From assembly GCA_003448025.1 (NCBI GenBank), contig DLXL01000503.1, positions 1,965 through 15,654 on the forward strand: a stretch of DNA of 13,690 nt, in the 5' to 3' direction. Origin of the DNA: Saprospirales bacterium (GTDB taxonomy: Bacteria > Bacteroidota > Bacteroidia > Chitinophagales > Saprospiraceae). Every line of letters starts with the position of its first letter. The first letter of the stretch is position 1. Positions 1-7,697 of the stretch are shown here, piece after piece. A program made the position numbers and the translations under genes. Below the pieces are notes generated by a model, which did not search any database, was not told the origin of the DNA, and saw only the letters and a list, made by a program, of their open reading frames with translations.

Positions 1-1582
1 GTTGATAGGCGGCAGCATCGGTGGCGCTTACCCGATCCAGGCCTTCTGAATACTGCACCAGAATGGAATTGTTTGATTCCGGGAAAATTTTAAAAACCCT
101 GGGCTGGATGGTATCCGGATTGCTGGCATTGGATGCGTTAACAGTACCTGGTGTTCCACCAATAGTAGCCGGGCTGGATTGCCAGTTTTCAGCACCTAAA
201 CAGGGGAGCCCAATGTTTATTCGCTCCAGTGAGAATCCACCGTCGTCCTTCCCCGGATCTGTATGCCAAAAGACGGAGTAAGCTACCTTATCTATTACCT
301 CTCCCGTAGAGGTGCTTAAAGTTAGCACATCATCATCGTTATTCAATATGCTGCTACTTACGCTGATGCCAACCACTGTGCCATTTGCGGCTGCCTGCAG
401 GCTGCTTTGACTCGATTGGGCTGTTAAAGTTAGGTATTCACCTGGCTGGAACAAATAAGAAGGAAGCGGAATCGGGTTGCTGGAAGCATCTGCAAAACGG
501 AGTGAAGACAGATCGATTATTTTGTTGGAGCGATTGTAAATCTCCAGCCATTCTACTTCAGGCAATCCAGCCCCCGGACTTGGATCGGCCATGATTTCAG
601 TGATCAGTATATTGAATTCTGTGGCACTTTCCACTTTTACATAGGAAAAGGACTGGCTCTGCTGACTACTTAGGTTTCCGGCGAGGTCTTTTATGTTTGT
701 TGACTGGAGTATGTAAGAGCCCGTGTTAAGCGGGGTGTTTAATGTTAGCATTACCGTTTTTTGATCGCCAAGGAGGGCTGCGGAAACTGGCGAACCGCTC
801 CCGTAGCTGACCGTATAGTGCAATACATTATCAGCTGAAGCGGCTTCAATGGCTTCATTGAAAACGGCTAGGATTTGGGTAGCTTGTGTGGCAGTAGCTT
901 GAGTGAGTACAGGCGGGAATACATCGGGAACATCCGGTCGGATATTGACGTTGTCCAAATAGAACTTAGAGACATTACTGATGGTATATATGCATTGCCA
1001 GCCAAAATATTGGTTGGGGCCGCCTGCCCAGGTGCTTTCTGCTACGGTAAATTGTGTTTGCAACGGCATGCCCACTATCCCTGCTTCAACGGTCCAAACA
1101 CCTGCTTTGGTTCTCTTGATGTAAAAATGCAGGTTAGGAGCAATGGCCGCCAAACCTGGCACCCCAGTTGCCAGAAGGGTTTTAACTCCACTGTCTGCAC
1201 GGTAAAGACGTATAGCATCAGAACTTCCGCTTTCTCCCATCTCCAAAAAATAACCATTCGCAAGACTGAGGTCCGGTTGATCGGCCTGTAAATAAACCCG
1301 AACCTGTATTTGAGTAGAAGGATCAAAGCCCAATCGAAGATCAAACTCCCAAATGGTACTGTCTGGCAGGTTTCCGGCTACTAAAAGTGTGGATTGGCCT
1401 GCTGCCGTGGCACTAAGCTGTAATTCACCGGCAAGGCTAACTTTAAATTGAGGTATATCGCCAATCCAGACCGGGTTTTGATCAAAATTACCATCAGAAA
1501 AGTTGTCGGTAATTTGACTGAAAATGGTCAGAGGTAATAGCCCCGTGAAAAACAAGGTTGGAAGAAGCCGAAATATTTTCAT
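1..1582 (-). CDS. Secreted lamin-tail-domain protein, 5' part (partial, runs off the window)
   Basis: The minus strand is open from an ATG at 1582 to the window edge (527 residues, no stop). Residues 1-23 form a signal peptide ending in IFSQ. Residues about 24-215 look like a LamG/concanavalin-like beta-sandwich (NFSDGNFDQNPVW near the start, FYLDNVNI near the end). Residues about 218-315 look like an Ig-like Big_5 domain (FPPVLTQATA, IKDLAGN). Residues about 325-480 match a lamin-tail domain (ILITEIMADPSPG, EWLEIYNRS, GGFSLERI). A second Big_5-like domain begins near 491 (ILVQYSEGLD). In Bacteroidota such proteins are usually large, exported, and end in a T9SS sorting domain; that end is outside the window, so T9SS export is inferred. 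No catalytic residues can be assigned. An adhesive or matrix-binding surface role is plausible but unproven. It is divergent from the SH3-like lipoprotein gene. Confidence 0.85.
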   Translation of the reverse strand, partial: MKIFRLLPTLFFTGLLPLTIFSQITDNFSDGNFDQNPVWIGDIPQFKVSLAGELQLSATAAGQSTLLVAGNLPDSTIWEFDLRLGFDPSTQIQVRVYLQADQPDLSLANGYFLEMGESGSSDAIRLYRADSGVKTLLATGVPGLAAIAPNLHFYIKRTKAGVWTVEAGIVGMPLQTQFTVAESTWAGGPNQYFGWQCIYTISNVSKFYLDNVNIRPDVPDVFPPVLTQATATQATQILAVFNEAIEAASADNVLHYTVSYGSGSPVSAALLGDQKTVMLTLNTPLNTGSYILQSTNIKDLAGNLSSQQSQSFSYVKVESATEFNILITEIMADPSPGAGLPEVEWLEIYNRSNKIIDLSSLRFADASSNPIPLPSYLFQPGEYLTLTAQSSQSSLQAAANGTVVGISVSSSILNNDDDVLTLSTSTGEVIDKVAYSVFWHTDPGKDDGGFSLERINIGLPCLGAENWQSSPATIGGTPGTVNASNASNPDTIQPRVFKIFPESNNSILVQYSEGLDRVSATDAAAYQ

Positions 1583-1597
1583 GTGATTCAACTGCCG

Positions 1598-1605
1598 TAG
1601 ATTTG
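1598..1605 (+). promoter_or_regulatory. Candidate Bacteroidota -7 box for the SH3-like lipoprotein gene
   Basis: TAGATTTG matches the Bacteroidota -7 consensus TAnnTTTG exactly. A T-rich patch (TTTTC, 1575-1579) lies at roughly -33 spacing but is not a good TTG box. Transcription would start near 1612, about 12 bases before the ATG at 1624. This favours 1624 over the in-frame ATG at 1558, which lies upstream of the promoter. Confidence 0.5.
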
Positions 1606-1623
1606 TGCGTAAACTTAGTTGGA

Positions 1624-2667
1624 ATGACTCATTTGAACTGTAAAATTTTCCTCTTGTATGCGTTGTTTGTGGGGGGATGCCAAATGGATAATACAGATAA
1701 CCGGTTGATTGTCAGGAAAGAAAAAACAGCCGTTAGGCAGTCGCCTGATGAAAAAAGCGAGGTGTTATGCGCTCTGGAGAAGGGGGATCAACTGGAGGAT
1801 TTGGATGAAACAGGGAAGGTGGAATCTGTTTTCAAGATAGGCAACGACATTTTTCAATCGCCTTGGGTAAAGGTAAAATCCTCATCTGACATAACAGGTT
1901 GGGTATTAGCCTGGGCGCTGAAACCAAGTCAGAATGATGACGAATGGCTGCTTAGGAAAAGGATGGACACTTATTGGGGTAAAACCCTCAGAGCAGAAAG
2001 AGATTCCTGGAAAAAAAGGTTTTTGAGCATAAATTCCCAGGAAGACTGGTTTCAGGTTTGGAGGGAAGGTGTGCATTTGCGTGATACTTTGTTTCATATA
2101 CTTCATAAACGGCCCGAAATCAGCGGCGCTTTACATTACCAATGGATATCGGAAGTACTTCCGGGCTTTGTATATCAGGAAACTGTTCTGCCAGGACGAC
2201 CATCCCTTTTTGCGGACTTTCGAATTTGGCATCAAAAAGCGCTGTCAACGGAAGGCCAACAGGACAATGCTCTGGCAGGGTTGTTTCTATCACTTTTTCC
2301 GCTTGACAGTATTGAATCCAATTTTCCCTGCTGGGTTTTTCAATTAGACGATCAGCATTGTGCCAGTCAGCTGGGCTTGGGCCGGCATTCAACTATACTC
2401 AAGATGTTGGATTCTTTATCTCTGAGCGCACCTATGGCTGGGAATGAATATAAAGCCATAAAAATGCAATTGTTTGAGGATATAATGGACCCGAAAAGTC
2501 AATACTGGCAACCCGCCGGTAAAATCCGGGAAGAGCTTGCCAACCTGCTTGCTAACCCACCTGCATGCCTTACCCGGGAAGATATAGACGCGCTGAACAT
2601 CCGATTACGCATGTTTGACAACCCAGCCAAACACGGAATTAGGGTGAACTTGAGAAGTGGACTTTAG
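1624..2667 (+). CDS. Putative lipoprotein with N-terminal SH3-like domain, function unknown
   Basis: The protein is 347 residues from the ATG at 1624. I chose this start because it gives a lipoprotein signal (MTHLNCKIFLLYALFVGGC) with the lipidated cysteine at residue 19; the in-frame ATG at 1558 would add 22 residues that spoil the signal and overlap the divergent gene. Residues about 29-100 resemble a bacterial SH3 domain (VRKEKTAVRQSPDEKSEV, WVKVKSSS, TGWVLAWALKP). The rest, 105-347, is rich in Trp, Leu and charged residues, looks mostly helical, and I do not recognise it. The residues after the cysteine (QMDNTDN) are polar and acidic, loosely like surface-export signals of Bacteroidota lipoproteins, so display on the outer face is possible. 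SH3-like domains often bind peptidoglycan or peptides, but the ligand here is unknown. Confidence 0.8.
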   Translation: MTHLNCKIFLLYALFVGGCQMDNTDNRLIVRKEKTAVRQSPDEKSEVLCALEKGDQLEDLDETGKVESVFKIGNDIFQSPWVKVKSSSDITGWVLAWALKPSQNDDEWLLRKRMDTYWGKTLRAERDSWKKRFLSINSQEDWFQVWREGVHLRDTLFHILHKRPEISGALHYQWISEVLPGFVYQETVLPGRPSLFADFRIWHQKALSTEGQQDNALAGLFLSLFPLDSIESNFPCWVFQLDDQHCASQLGLGRHSTILKMLDSLSLSAPMAGNEYKAIKMQLFEDIMDPKSQYWQPAGKIREELANLLANPPACLTREDIDALNIRLRMFDNPAKHGIRVNLRSGL

Positions 2668-2690
2668 CGAGTGTCTGAAAAGCAGCTCAT

Positions 2691-2728
2691 TCCAAAAAGA
2701 AAGCCCCCGGAACTTATTCCAGAGGCTT
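2691..2728 (-). terminator. Rho-independent terminator of the S74 fibre gene
   Basis: On the minus strand AAGCCTCTGGAA pairs with TTCCGGGGGCTT around the loop TAAG, giving a 12-bp stem with two G.U pairs, followed directly by TCTTTTT. It lies 25 bases past the stop of the fibre gene. On the plus strand the two wobbles become C.A mismatches and no strong T-run follows, so it should work mainly for the fibre gene, and only weakly for the convergent lipoprotein gene that ends at 2667. Confidence 0.75.
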
Positions 2729-2753
2729 CTCCTTTGTTATCCTACTAATGCGG

Positions 2754-5700
2754 TTATTTTTTCTCCAATTGAAGAAGACGAGCTTCAAGCGATTGGAATT
2801 GAGCTTTTAAGGCTTCATTCTCCTTCTTCAGTGTTTCAATTTCCACTTGTTGTTCCTGAATTGCTTTAATGGCTAATACAGATATGCCATTATAATTTAC
2901 ATTCAGATATTCCTTGTTTGTTTCCCGATCGATGAATTTACCTACCAGTTCAGGGAATACTGTTTGGAGATCTTGAGCCATGAATCCAATAGACTGTTGG
3001 GCGTCAGATTTTTCAGCAACGTAGCGGTATTGCATTGGCTGCAGAGCCATCACTTTGTTCAAAATTCCTGAAGAAAGGATGGAAACATCCGTTTTCAACC
3101 GACGATCTGAAATGGCTAAATACTGACCGTTTGGAAGGAAGGTGCCAACCGGCAAACCTCCGCCAAAGGCATTGTTGTAGAGTTCAAGATTGCCGTTCAG
3201 AGCACTTGCTGAAAATTCCCAGCCATTACCATTATTGTTGTTTTGCAAGGCAATACCTCCAGCCTTCTGAAGTACGCGAAGGGCCGCTGCTCCAAGATTG
3301 GGCTCTCCAATGCCCACATGTCCGGTAGTGCCATTGGCAACGATAGCATTTATGCCATTTGGTTGGATGTGAATATTGGTGGCGTCGGTAGTTGCCATGT
3401 GAAAAGACTGGTTGGTCATGCGGAGAAAACCTGGAGCAGCTGCGCCGGCAAACGCGATACTTGGCGTATTCCCTTGCAAACGAACGCTCTCTCCATTTCC
3501 GACCACGTGTAAGCGTGCAGCTGGCAGGTTGATGCCAATACCTACATTGCCTACATTGGCGTTAAAAATGTGATCGCCGTTGTTATTCCAGTCATCTCCT
3601 GCTGTATTGAGGAGTGGACCAAGATCAACGTTATTCCCACCGCTGATTTCTAAAACAGAGCCGGTAAGAGAAAGTGATTGTATCTCATTGGTTGGATCCA
3701 GATCTCCTGTATTATTAACAACCGTTCCGGTAATGTCGATCCCTACTCCCCCTGTATAAGTTGGAGCAGCAGGAAGATTCACACTATTGCCGTTTGAGAT
3801 ACTGAGTACGTTACCCGCAATGGAGAGGTTTTGAAGTTCGTTGGTTGCATTTGCATCAGCGTCGCCGGTGTTAGAAATAGTGTTGCCGGTTATATCAATA
3901 CCTGCTCCGGCATTGTAAGTAGTACCGGTGGGTAATGTGACACTGTTACCGTTGGAAATACTAAGGGTAGTTCCTGCTATTGTCAGGTTTTGTAACTCGT
4001 TCGTGGGATTGGCATCTGCATCTCCTGTATTGGTGATCACGGTTCCGGTAATGTCAATACCAGCTCCGGCTGAATACGTTGGGGCGGCAGGCAGGTTTAC
4101 GGTGTTGCCGCTTGAAATGGACAACTGGTTACCTGCGATAGACAAGGTTTGCAATTCGTTGGTGGTACTTAGGTCACCGGAATTGTTGATCACAAAGTTA
4201 GGTGCGGTGCCTGTGATGTCAATTCCAATACCTTCATTGTAAACATCGCCCGCGCCTCCGGAATTATCAGGGGCGGGTGTCCATGCAGCACCATTCCATT
4301 TTAATACTTCACCGGCAGCAGCGCCCTGAGGAGCCAGGTCTAAGCCATTTCCTGCGGTGCCATTTCCAATAAGACGTGCGGTTACCACCGTAGTTTGTGT
4401 ACCCCAGTTATCGGCAGCTGCCTGATTGGCCGGAATCCAGTTAGCACCGTTCCATTGCAGCACCTGGCCATTGGTTGCGCCTTGTTGAGCAAGTTTAATG
4501 GGGGTGGCATTCGTCCCGTTGCCACTTAGTTCACTACCTGCAGTTTGAACCGTTTGGCTGCCCCAGTTATCTCCTGCGGGTGGGTTTGCTGGCGCCCAGT
4601 TTGCGCCGTTCCATTGCATTATTTGTCCATTCACTGCGCCATTTTGCGCCAGATCCAATGGACTTCCGGCAGTACCATTACCGCTCAGCCTGTTGCTTAC
4701 TGCAGCCGTTTGCGCACCCCAGTTATCACCAGGTGCGGGAGTTGCCGGCGCCCATGCCGTGCCGTTCCAGCGCAGTACCTGCCCATTTACAGCCCCTTGT
4801 TGAGCAATATTGAGCGGATTGGCCGCTGTACCATTGCCAACAAGTGCAGTTCCAACCTGTAAAGTGCCAGGGGCCCATGTGGCGCCAGTCCAGCGAAGTA
4901 GCTGGCCATCCACAGCACCTTGCTGGGCAATACCAAGAGGATTGCCTGCTGTGCCATTTCCACTCAAGGTGTTATTGGACACAACCGTCTGACCACCCCA
5001 ATTGTCGCCCAGTGGGGCCAAATTAGCAGGCGCCCACGCACCGTTATTAAATTGTAGCACCTGACCATTCAGGGCGTTCATATTGTTCAGTTTGGCTGCC
5101 GTTACCGCGCCGTTGATGAGGTTGGCTGTACCTATCGAATTGGCTGCCATATCCTGGTTTACAACTGCTCCAGGCCTGATTTGTATGCTGTTGTATGGAC
5201 CGGTTACATCACCATTGAACTGAGTAGCATCGGTGAGGTCGTCTGCAGGGTTGATATCTCCATCATTGTTCACCACGAATGTATTATTGGATGGGGTTAC
5301 ACTGATGCCAATACCTCCTAGCACATTAAAGTTGCCGGTGTTATCCGCTGCAGGCGCCCAGGTTGTGCCATTCCATTTCAGCACCTGACCGTTGGCTGCG
5401 TTCATGTCGTCAATTTTATTTCCGGTAATAGCCTGATCAGCTACATCTGCGGTACTGATAGTGCCATCAGCTATTTTGGCAGAAGTTACAGCATCATTCG
5501 CAATTTTAACTGTGAGTACGGCGCCATCTGCCATCTTGATGGCGGTCACGGCATTTGCGGCCAGTTCAGCTGAACCAACGGAGCCATCCAGTATTTCGGT
5601 ACTGCCAACAGCATCATCGGCAATTTCTGCTGAAGTGACGGCATCCGCCTTGATTTGTAAGTTGTTAAATGGTCCGGTTACATCCCCATTAGCCTGAGAA

Positions 5701-6893
5701 GCGGTGGTGAGGTCATCGTTAGGATTTGTGTCGCCGGTATTGGTAATGGTAAAATTAGGTGCGGCGCCTGTAATACTGATACCTGCGCCATTATTGAGGT
5801 TGATATTGCCCGCTTCATCTGCTGCCGGCGCCCAGGCAGTGCCGTTCCATTTCAGGACCTGACCTGTGTTCGCGCCCATGTCAGACAGCTTTTGGGCAGT
5901 TACAGCGCCATTAGCCAGTTCGTTGGCTGTTACAACATTCGCTTTCAGTTGAAGATTGTTGTAAATACCACTCACATCACCATCATGTTGCGTATTGGTT
6001 AATACGTCATCGTTTCCATTAAGGTCGCCAGTATTCTCGATGGTGAAGTTATTAAATCCATTAGTCACAACATTAATACCATTGCCGCTATTCAAACCTA
6101 CTGCACCTGGCTGCACAATTACTTTTTCAATGTTTGTAATACGGCCTTGAGCGTCAACGGTGATTACCGGAATTTCAGTAGCGCTTCCGTGAATACCAGC
6201 CTGTACTCCGGTATTGGTAAGACTGATGGTGCCGTTGGTGGTAATTGGGCCACCTTGAAGTCCGACGCCGGTATTCACCTGCGTAACGGTACCACCACCG
6301 GTTCCTGTGCCCTGAATGTCATCAGCTGGCGCCCAGGAGGTGCCATTCCATTTCAGTACCTGACCGTTTTGTGCTCCTTGTTGAGCCAGTCCTATTGGAT
6401 TATTGGCCAAGCCGTTACCGGATAGTCCGTTATTGGTAAATGCTGTTTGGCTTCCCCAGTTATCACCACTTCCACCACCGCCCCCATTCTGGGCATATAG
6501 CGCAAATGGTACGCTTAACAATTCGGAAGTGCCAATTTCATCAAATACATTAGGGGAAGTCTCTAATAACACTGTGAGGTACTTTGAGCCGGCAGCCCAG
6601 TTAATAGCTGCAAAAGTGTTGATCTGAGGCTGACCACGGCCAACTACTAAATTTGCCAGACCGAAATCGTTGGTAGCGCTTATATGTTTTTCCTGATAAT
6701 CTACAGATCCGGTCGGGCTGCCATTGCGGATAGCGAATAAAAGCGTAACTGTTTGATTGGAAATAGGATCGCCGGTTTGATTATTTCGCACAATGCATTG
6801 ATAATTAATGCCTTGTGGGACGTTGTTTTGGGCTAGTACGGTGGTGGTGCTCGCAAATAACACCAACGCCAAAAGTAAAAAACGCTGAATCAT
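2754..6893 (-). CDS. Giant secreted tail-fibre-like protein with C-terminal peptidase S74 domain
   Basis: The protein has 1379 residues from the ATG at 6893. This start is chosen over an in-frame ATG at 6956 because it opens directly on a signal peptide (MIQRFLLLALVLFASTTTVLAQ). Residues 22-135 form the N-terminal beta domain common to Bacteroidota fibre proteins (QGINYQCIVRNN, ELLSVPFALYAQ). A glycine-rich hinge and a long repetitive shaft follow: nine NGQVLxWNGxxWAPA units, five DNWGxQT units, three GDVxGxxN units, eight decapeptides (416-495) and four NELQ units (911-1091). Two VGIG motifs (1117, 1193) precede the S74 domain at 1262-1379, with SDRRLK carrying the Ser and Lys used for self-cleavage in the family. 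The end is a leucine-rich coiled coil. In phage relatives S74 directs trimer folding and is then cut off; a trimeric cell-surface fibre is inferred. I see only one cysteine (residue 33) and no T9SS sorting domain. Confidence 0.9.
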   Translation of the reverse strand: MIQRFLLLALVLFASTTTVLAQNNVPQGINYQCIVRNNQTGDPISNQTVTLLFAIRNGSPTGSVDYQEKHISATNDFGLANLVVGRGQPQINTFAAINWAAGSKYLTVLLETSPNVFDEIGTSELLSVPFALYAQNGGGGGSGDNWGSQTAFTNNGLSGNGLANNPIGLAQQGAQNGQVLKWNGTSWAPADDIQGTGTGGGTVTQVNTGVGLQGGPITTNGTISLTNTGVQAGIHGSATEIPVITVDAQGRITNIEKVIVQPGAVGLNSGNGINVVTNGFNNFTIENTGDLNGNDDVLTNTQHDGDVSGIYNNLQLKANVVTANELANGAVTAQKLSDMGANTGQVLKWNGTAWAPAADEAGNINLNNGAGISITGAAPNFTITNTGDTNPNDDLTTASQANGDVTGPFNNLQIKADAVTSAEIADDAVGSTEILDGSVGSAELAANAVTAIKMADGAVLTVKIANDAVTSAKIADGTISTADVADQAITGNKIDDMNAANGQVLKWNGTTWAPAADNTGNFNVLGGIGISVTPSNNTFVVNNDGDINPADDLTDATQFNGDVTGPYNSIQIRPGAVVNQDMAANSIGTANLINGAVTAAKLNNMNALNGQVLQFNNGAWAPANLAPLGDNWGGQTVVSNNTLSGNGTAGNPLGIAQQGAVDGQLLRWTGATWAPGTLQVGTALVGNGTAANPLNIAQQGAVNGQVLRWNGTAWAPATPAPGDNWGAQTAAVSNRLSGNGTAGSPLDLAQNGAVNGQIMQWNGANWAPANPPAGDNWGSQTVQTAGSELSGNGTNATPIKLAQQGATNGQVLQWNGANWIPANQAAADNWGTQTTVVTARLIGNGTAGNGLDLAPQGAAAGEVLKWNGAAWTPAPDNSGGAGDVYNEGIGIDITGTAPNFVINNSGDLSTTNELQTLSIAGNQLSISSGNTVNLPAAPTYSAGAGIDITGTVITNTGDADANPTNELQNLTIAGTTLSISNGNSVTLPTGTTYNAGAGIDITGNTISNTGDADANATNELQNLSIAGNVLSISNGNSVNLPAAPTYTGGVGIDITGTVVNNTGDLDPTNEIQSLSLTGSVLEISGGNNVDLGPLLNTAGDDWNNNGDHIFNANVGNVGIGINLPAARLHVVGNGESVRLQGNTPSIAFAGAAAPGFLRMTNQSFHMATTDATNIHIQPNGINAIVANGTTGHVGIGEPNLGAAALRVLQKAGGIALQNNNNGNGWEFSASALNGNLELYNNAFGGGLPVGTFLPNGQYLAISDRRLKTDVSILSSGILNKVMALQPMQYRYVAEKSDAQQSIGFMAQDLQTVFPELVGKFIDRETNKEYLNVNYNGISVLAIKAIQEQQVEIETLKKENEALKAQFQSLEARLLQLEKK
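3621..4163 (-). repeat. NELQ module array in the fibre shaft, 4 copies
   Basis: Four in-frame units begin TNELQ or TNEIQ, continue as xLSIxGxxLSIsxGNxVxLP, and (in the first three) end in a GAGIDITG-like turn. Starts are 53, 53 and 50 residues apart. The copies differ at many bases, so this is an old, selected repeat array rather than a recent duplication. Confidence 0.85.
4272..5009 (-). repeat. DNWG/WNG module array in the fibre shaft
   Basis: Tandem units run DNWGxQT, then LxGNGTAxxPLxxAQQGA, then NGQVLxWNGxxWxPA. Adjacent complete units start 52-53 residues apart. One unit lacks the DNWG start and begins at VGTALVGNGTA, so the first interval is 93 residues. A further separate copy of the same module lies at 6321-6467, next to the N-terminal domain. 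Confidence 0.85.
5409..5648 (-). repeat. Eight tandem decapeptide repeats in the fibre shaft
   Basis: Eight successive ten-residue units with consensus D-x-A-V-T-S-A-x-I-A, for example NDAVTSAKIA and DGAVLTVKIA, occupy residues 416-495 without insertion. At DNA level this is a degenerate 30-base tandem repeat. Similar decapeptides are known from phage and bacterial fibre shafts; the strict spacing suggests a regular structural repeat. Confidence 0.85.
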
Positions 6894-6944
6894 GATTGTG
6901 TAATCGTTGTTGGAATGAACGGTAAAAGGGATGAAAAGCGGGGT

Positions 6945-6968
6945 GGACAGGAGCATAAGCCCTTGTCC
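6945..6968 (-). other. Imperfect hairpin between the T9SS cargo gene and the fibre gene
   Basis: GGACAAGG and TCCTGTCC pair around GCTTATGC, with one A.C mismatch, and the loop can close by two more G-C pairs. It starts 24 bases past the stop of the cargo gene. No T-run follows directly, so it is more likely an RNA processing or stability element, or chance, than a full terminator. Confidence 0.3.
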
Positions 6969-6991
6969 TGTTCGGAAAGAAAATTGGCAAT

Positions 6992-7495
6992 TCAGATACG
7001 TACTACCCGCAGGGTAGAGGATGCCTTACTAATCGGATCTTGTAACAAAAGCAGATATACGCCTGGTTGCCAGCTGGAGGCATCAATGAGGGATCCTTCC
7101 GGATTGGCCAGAATTTGTTGATCAGCAATCAGGCTGCCGAGCATATTGAAAACGGTGGCATGCAACACGCCATTTTTGCCGGGATTAAACCGGACGGTCA
7201 TGTATCCTTCTGTTGGATTGGGAAATAGAGAAAGCCCCCAATCAGACAGATCCTGTGATCCAACAAAGGATTTGCCGCAGGGATCAGGCTGGTGAAATCC
7301 CTGAGTGAGCAGAAAGCCGGCGTTGCTCATTGTTGGAACAAAGGTTTCGCCAATGGTCCAGGCAAAATAACGATTACCCTGAAAGCCTACGCCACCACCG
7401 GTAGCCACAACTTCCATGCAAACATCAAATTGCTGTGCTCGTAAACAGGAAAAGGAAAAGACAAAAAGAAAAAGTGTAATGTGTAATCGGGTCAT
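6992..7495 (-). CDS. Small T9SS-secreted protein with C-terminal sorting domain
   Basis: The protein has 167 residues. Residues 1-21 are a signal peptide (MTRLHITLFLFVFSFSCLRAQ). Residues about 25-70 are a module often met in Bacteroidota secreted proteins (VVATGGGVG, YFAWTIGETF, LLTQGFHQP), of unknown function. Residues about 84-167 form a type A T9SS C-terminal sorting domain: LSLFPNPTEGYMTVRF, then FNMLGSLIADQQI, WQPGVYLLLL and the ending LRVVRI. The family route is Sec export, then T9SS across the outer membrane with removal of this domain, often followed by surface anchoring through lipopolysaccharide. The mature protein would be only about 60-70 residues, with Cys26 and Cys73 possibly bonded. 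It lies 98 bases upstream of the fibre gene on the same strand, and I see no good promoter between them, so co-transcription is likely. A partner or anchor role for the fibre is inference. Confidence 0.88.
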   Translation of the reverse strand: MTRLHITLFLFVFSFSCLRAQQFDVCMEVVATGGGVGFQGNRYFAWTIGETFVPTMSNAGFLLTQGFHQPDPCGKSFVGSQDLSDWGLSLFPNPTEGYMTVRFNPGKNGVLHATVFNMLGSLIADQQILANPEGSLIDASSWQPGVYLLLLQDPISKASSTLRVVRI

Positions 7496-7555
7496 GGACT
7501 GAGCTTTGAAAGATTAAAAAATCCCGTGCAGCGAAAAAACACAGGTAGGATGGGA

Positions 7556-7563
7556 TAAAGATA
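7556..7563 (-). promoter_or_regulatory. Candidate -7 box for the T9SS cargo/fibre transcript
   Basis: On the minus strand TATCTTTA matches TAnnTTTG at all fixed positions but the last. A TTTTTG lies 22 bases upstream, close to the -33 spacing. The leader would be about 55 bases. It is the best candidate on this strand between the two divergent genes, but the last-base mismatch keeps it uncertain. Confidence 0.35.
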
Positions 7564-7648
7564 TAAATACTAGCAAAAATCTGGCCAAAAACAGTGCTTA
7601 AGTGTCGGATTTTTGTCATTCAGGCAGAATGTTGGATGTTGAAAGGAC

Positions 7649-7679
7649 TTTGTCGCTTTCAACCCGATCCGTACCTTTC
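7649..7679 (+). promoter_or_regulatory. Candidate promoter of the DUF4440 gene
   Basis: TTTG (7649-7652) is followed after 19 bases by TACCTTTC (7672-7679), which matches the Bacteroidota TTTG / TAnnTTTG arrangement except at the last base. The predicted transcription start, near 7686, lies about 12 bases before the ATG at 7698 and supports that start codon. Confidence 0.45.
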
Positions 7680-7697
7680 GCCAACAATTTAAATTTT

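Noticed and set aside
3621..5009. Tandem repeats of about 159 bases that might suggest a CRISPR array or satellite DNA
   Set aside because: Copies are in frame, too long and too diverged for CRISPR repeats, have no unique spacers, and encode protein modules of the fibre.
5461..5697. Open frames on the plus strand opposite the fibre gene, such as this one of 78 codons
   Set aside because: They mirror the repeats of the real gene, have low-complexity Ala/Ser/Thr content and no promoter or family match.
2754..6893. The S74 fibre gene as part of a prophage
   Set aside because: It has a signal peptide, and there are no capsid, tail, portal, terminase, integrase or lysis genes around; neighbours are bacterial secreted-protein genes.
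6894..6956. Upstream ATG at 6956 as the fibre start
   Set aside because: It would place 21 extra residues before a clean signal peptide.
7573..7615. Inverted repeat CAAAAATC / GATTTTTG in the divergent region as an operator
   Set aside because: The arms are only eight AT-rich bases with a wide gap, which is expected by chance here.
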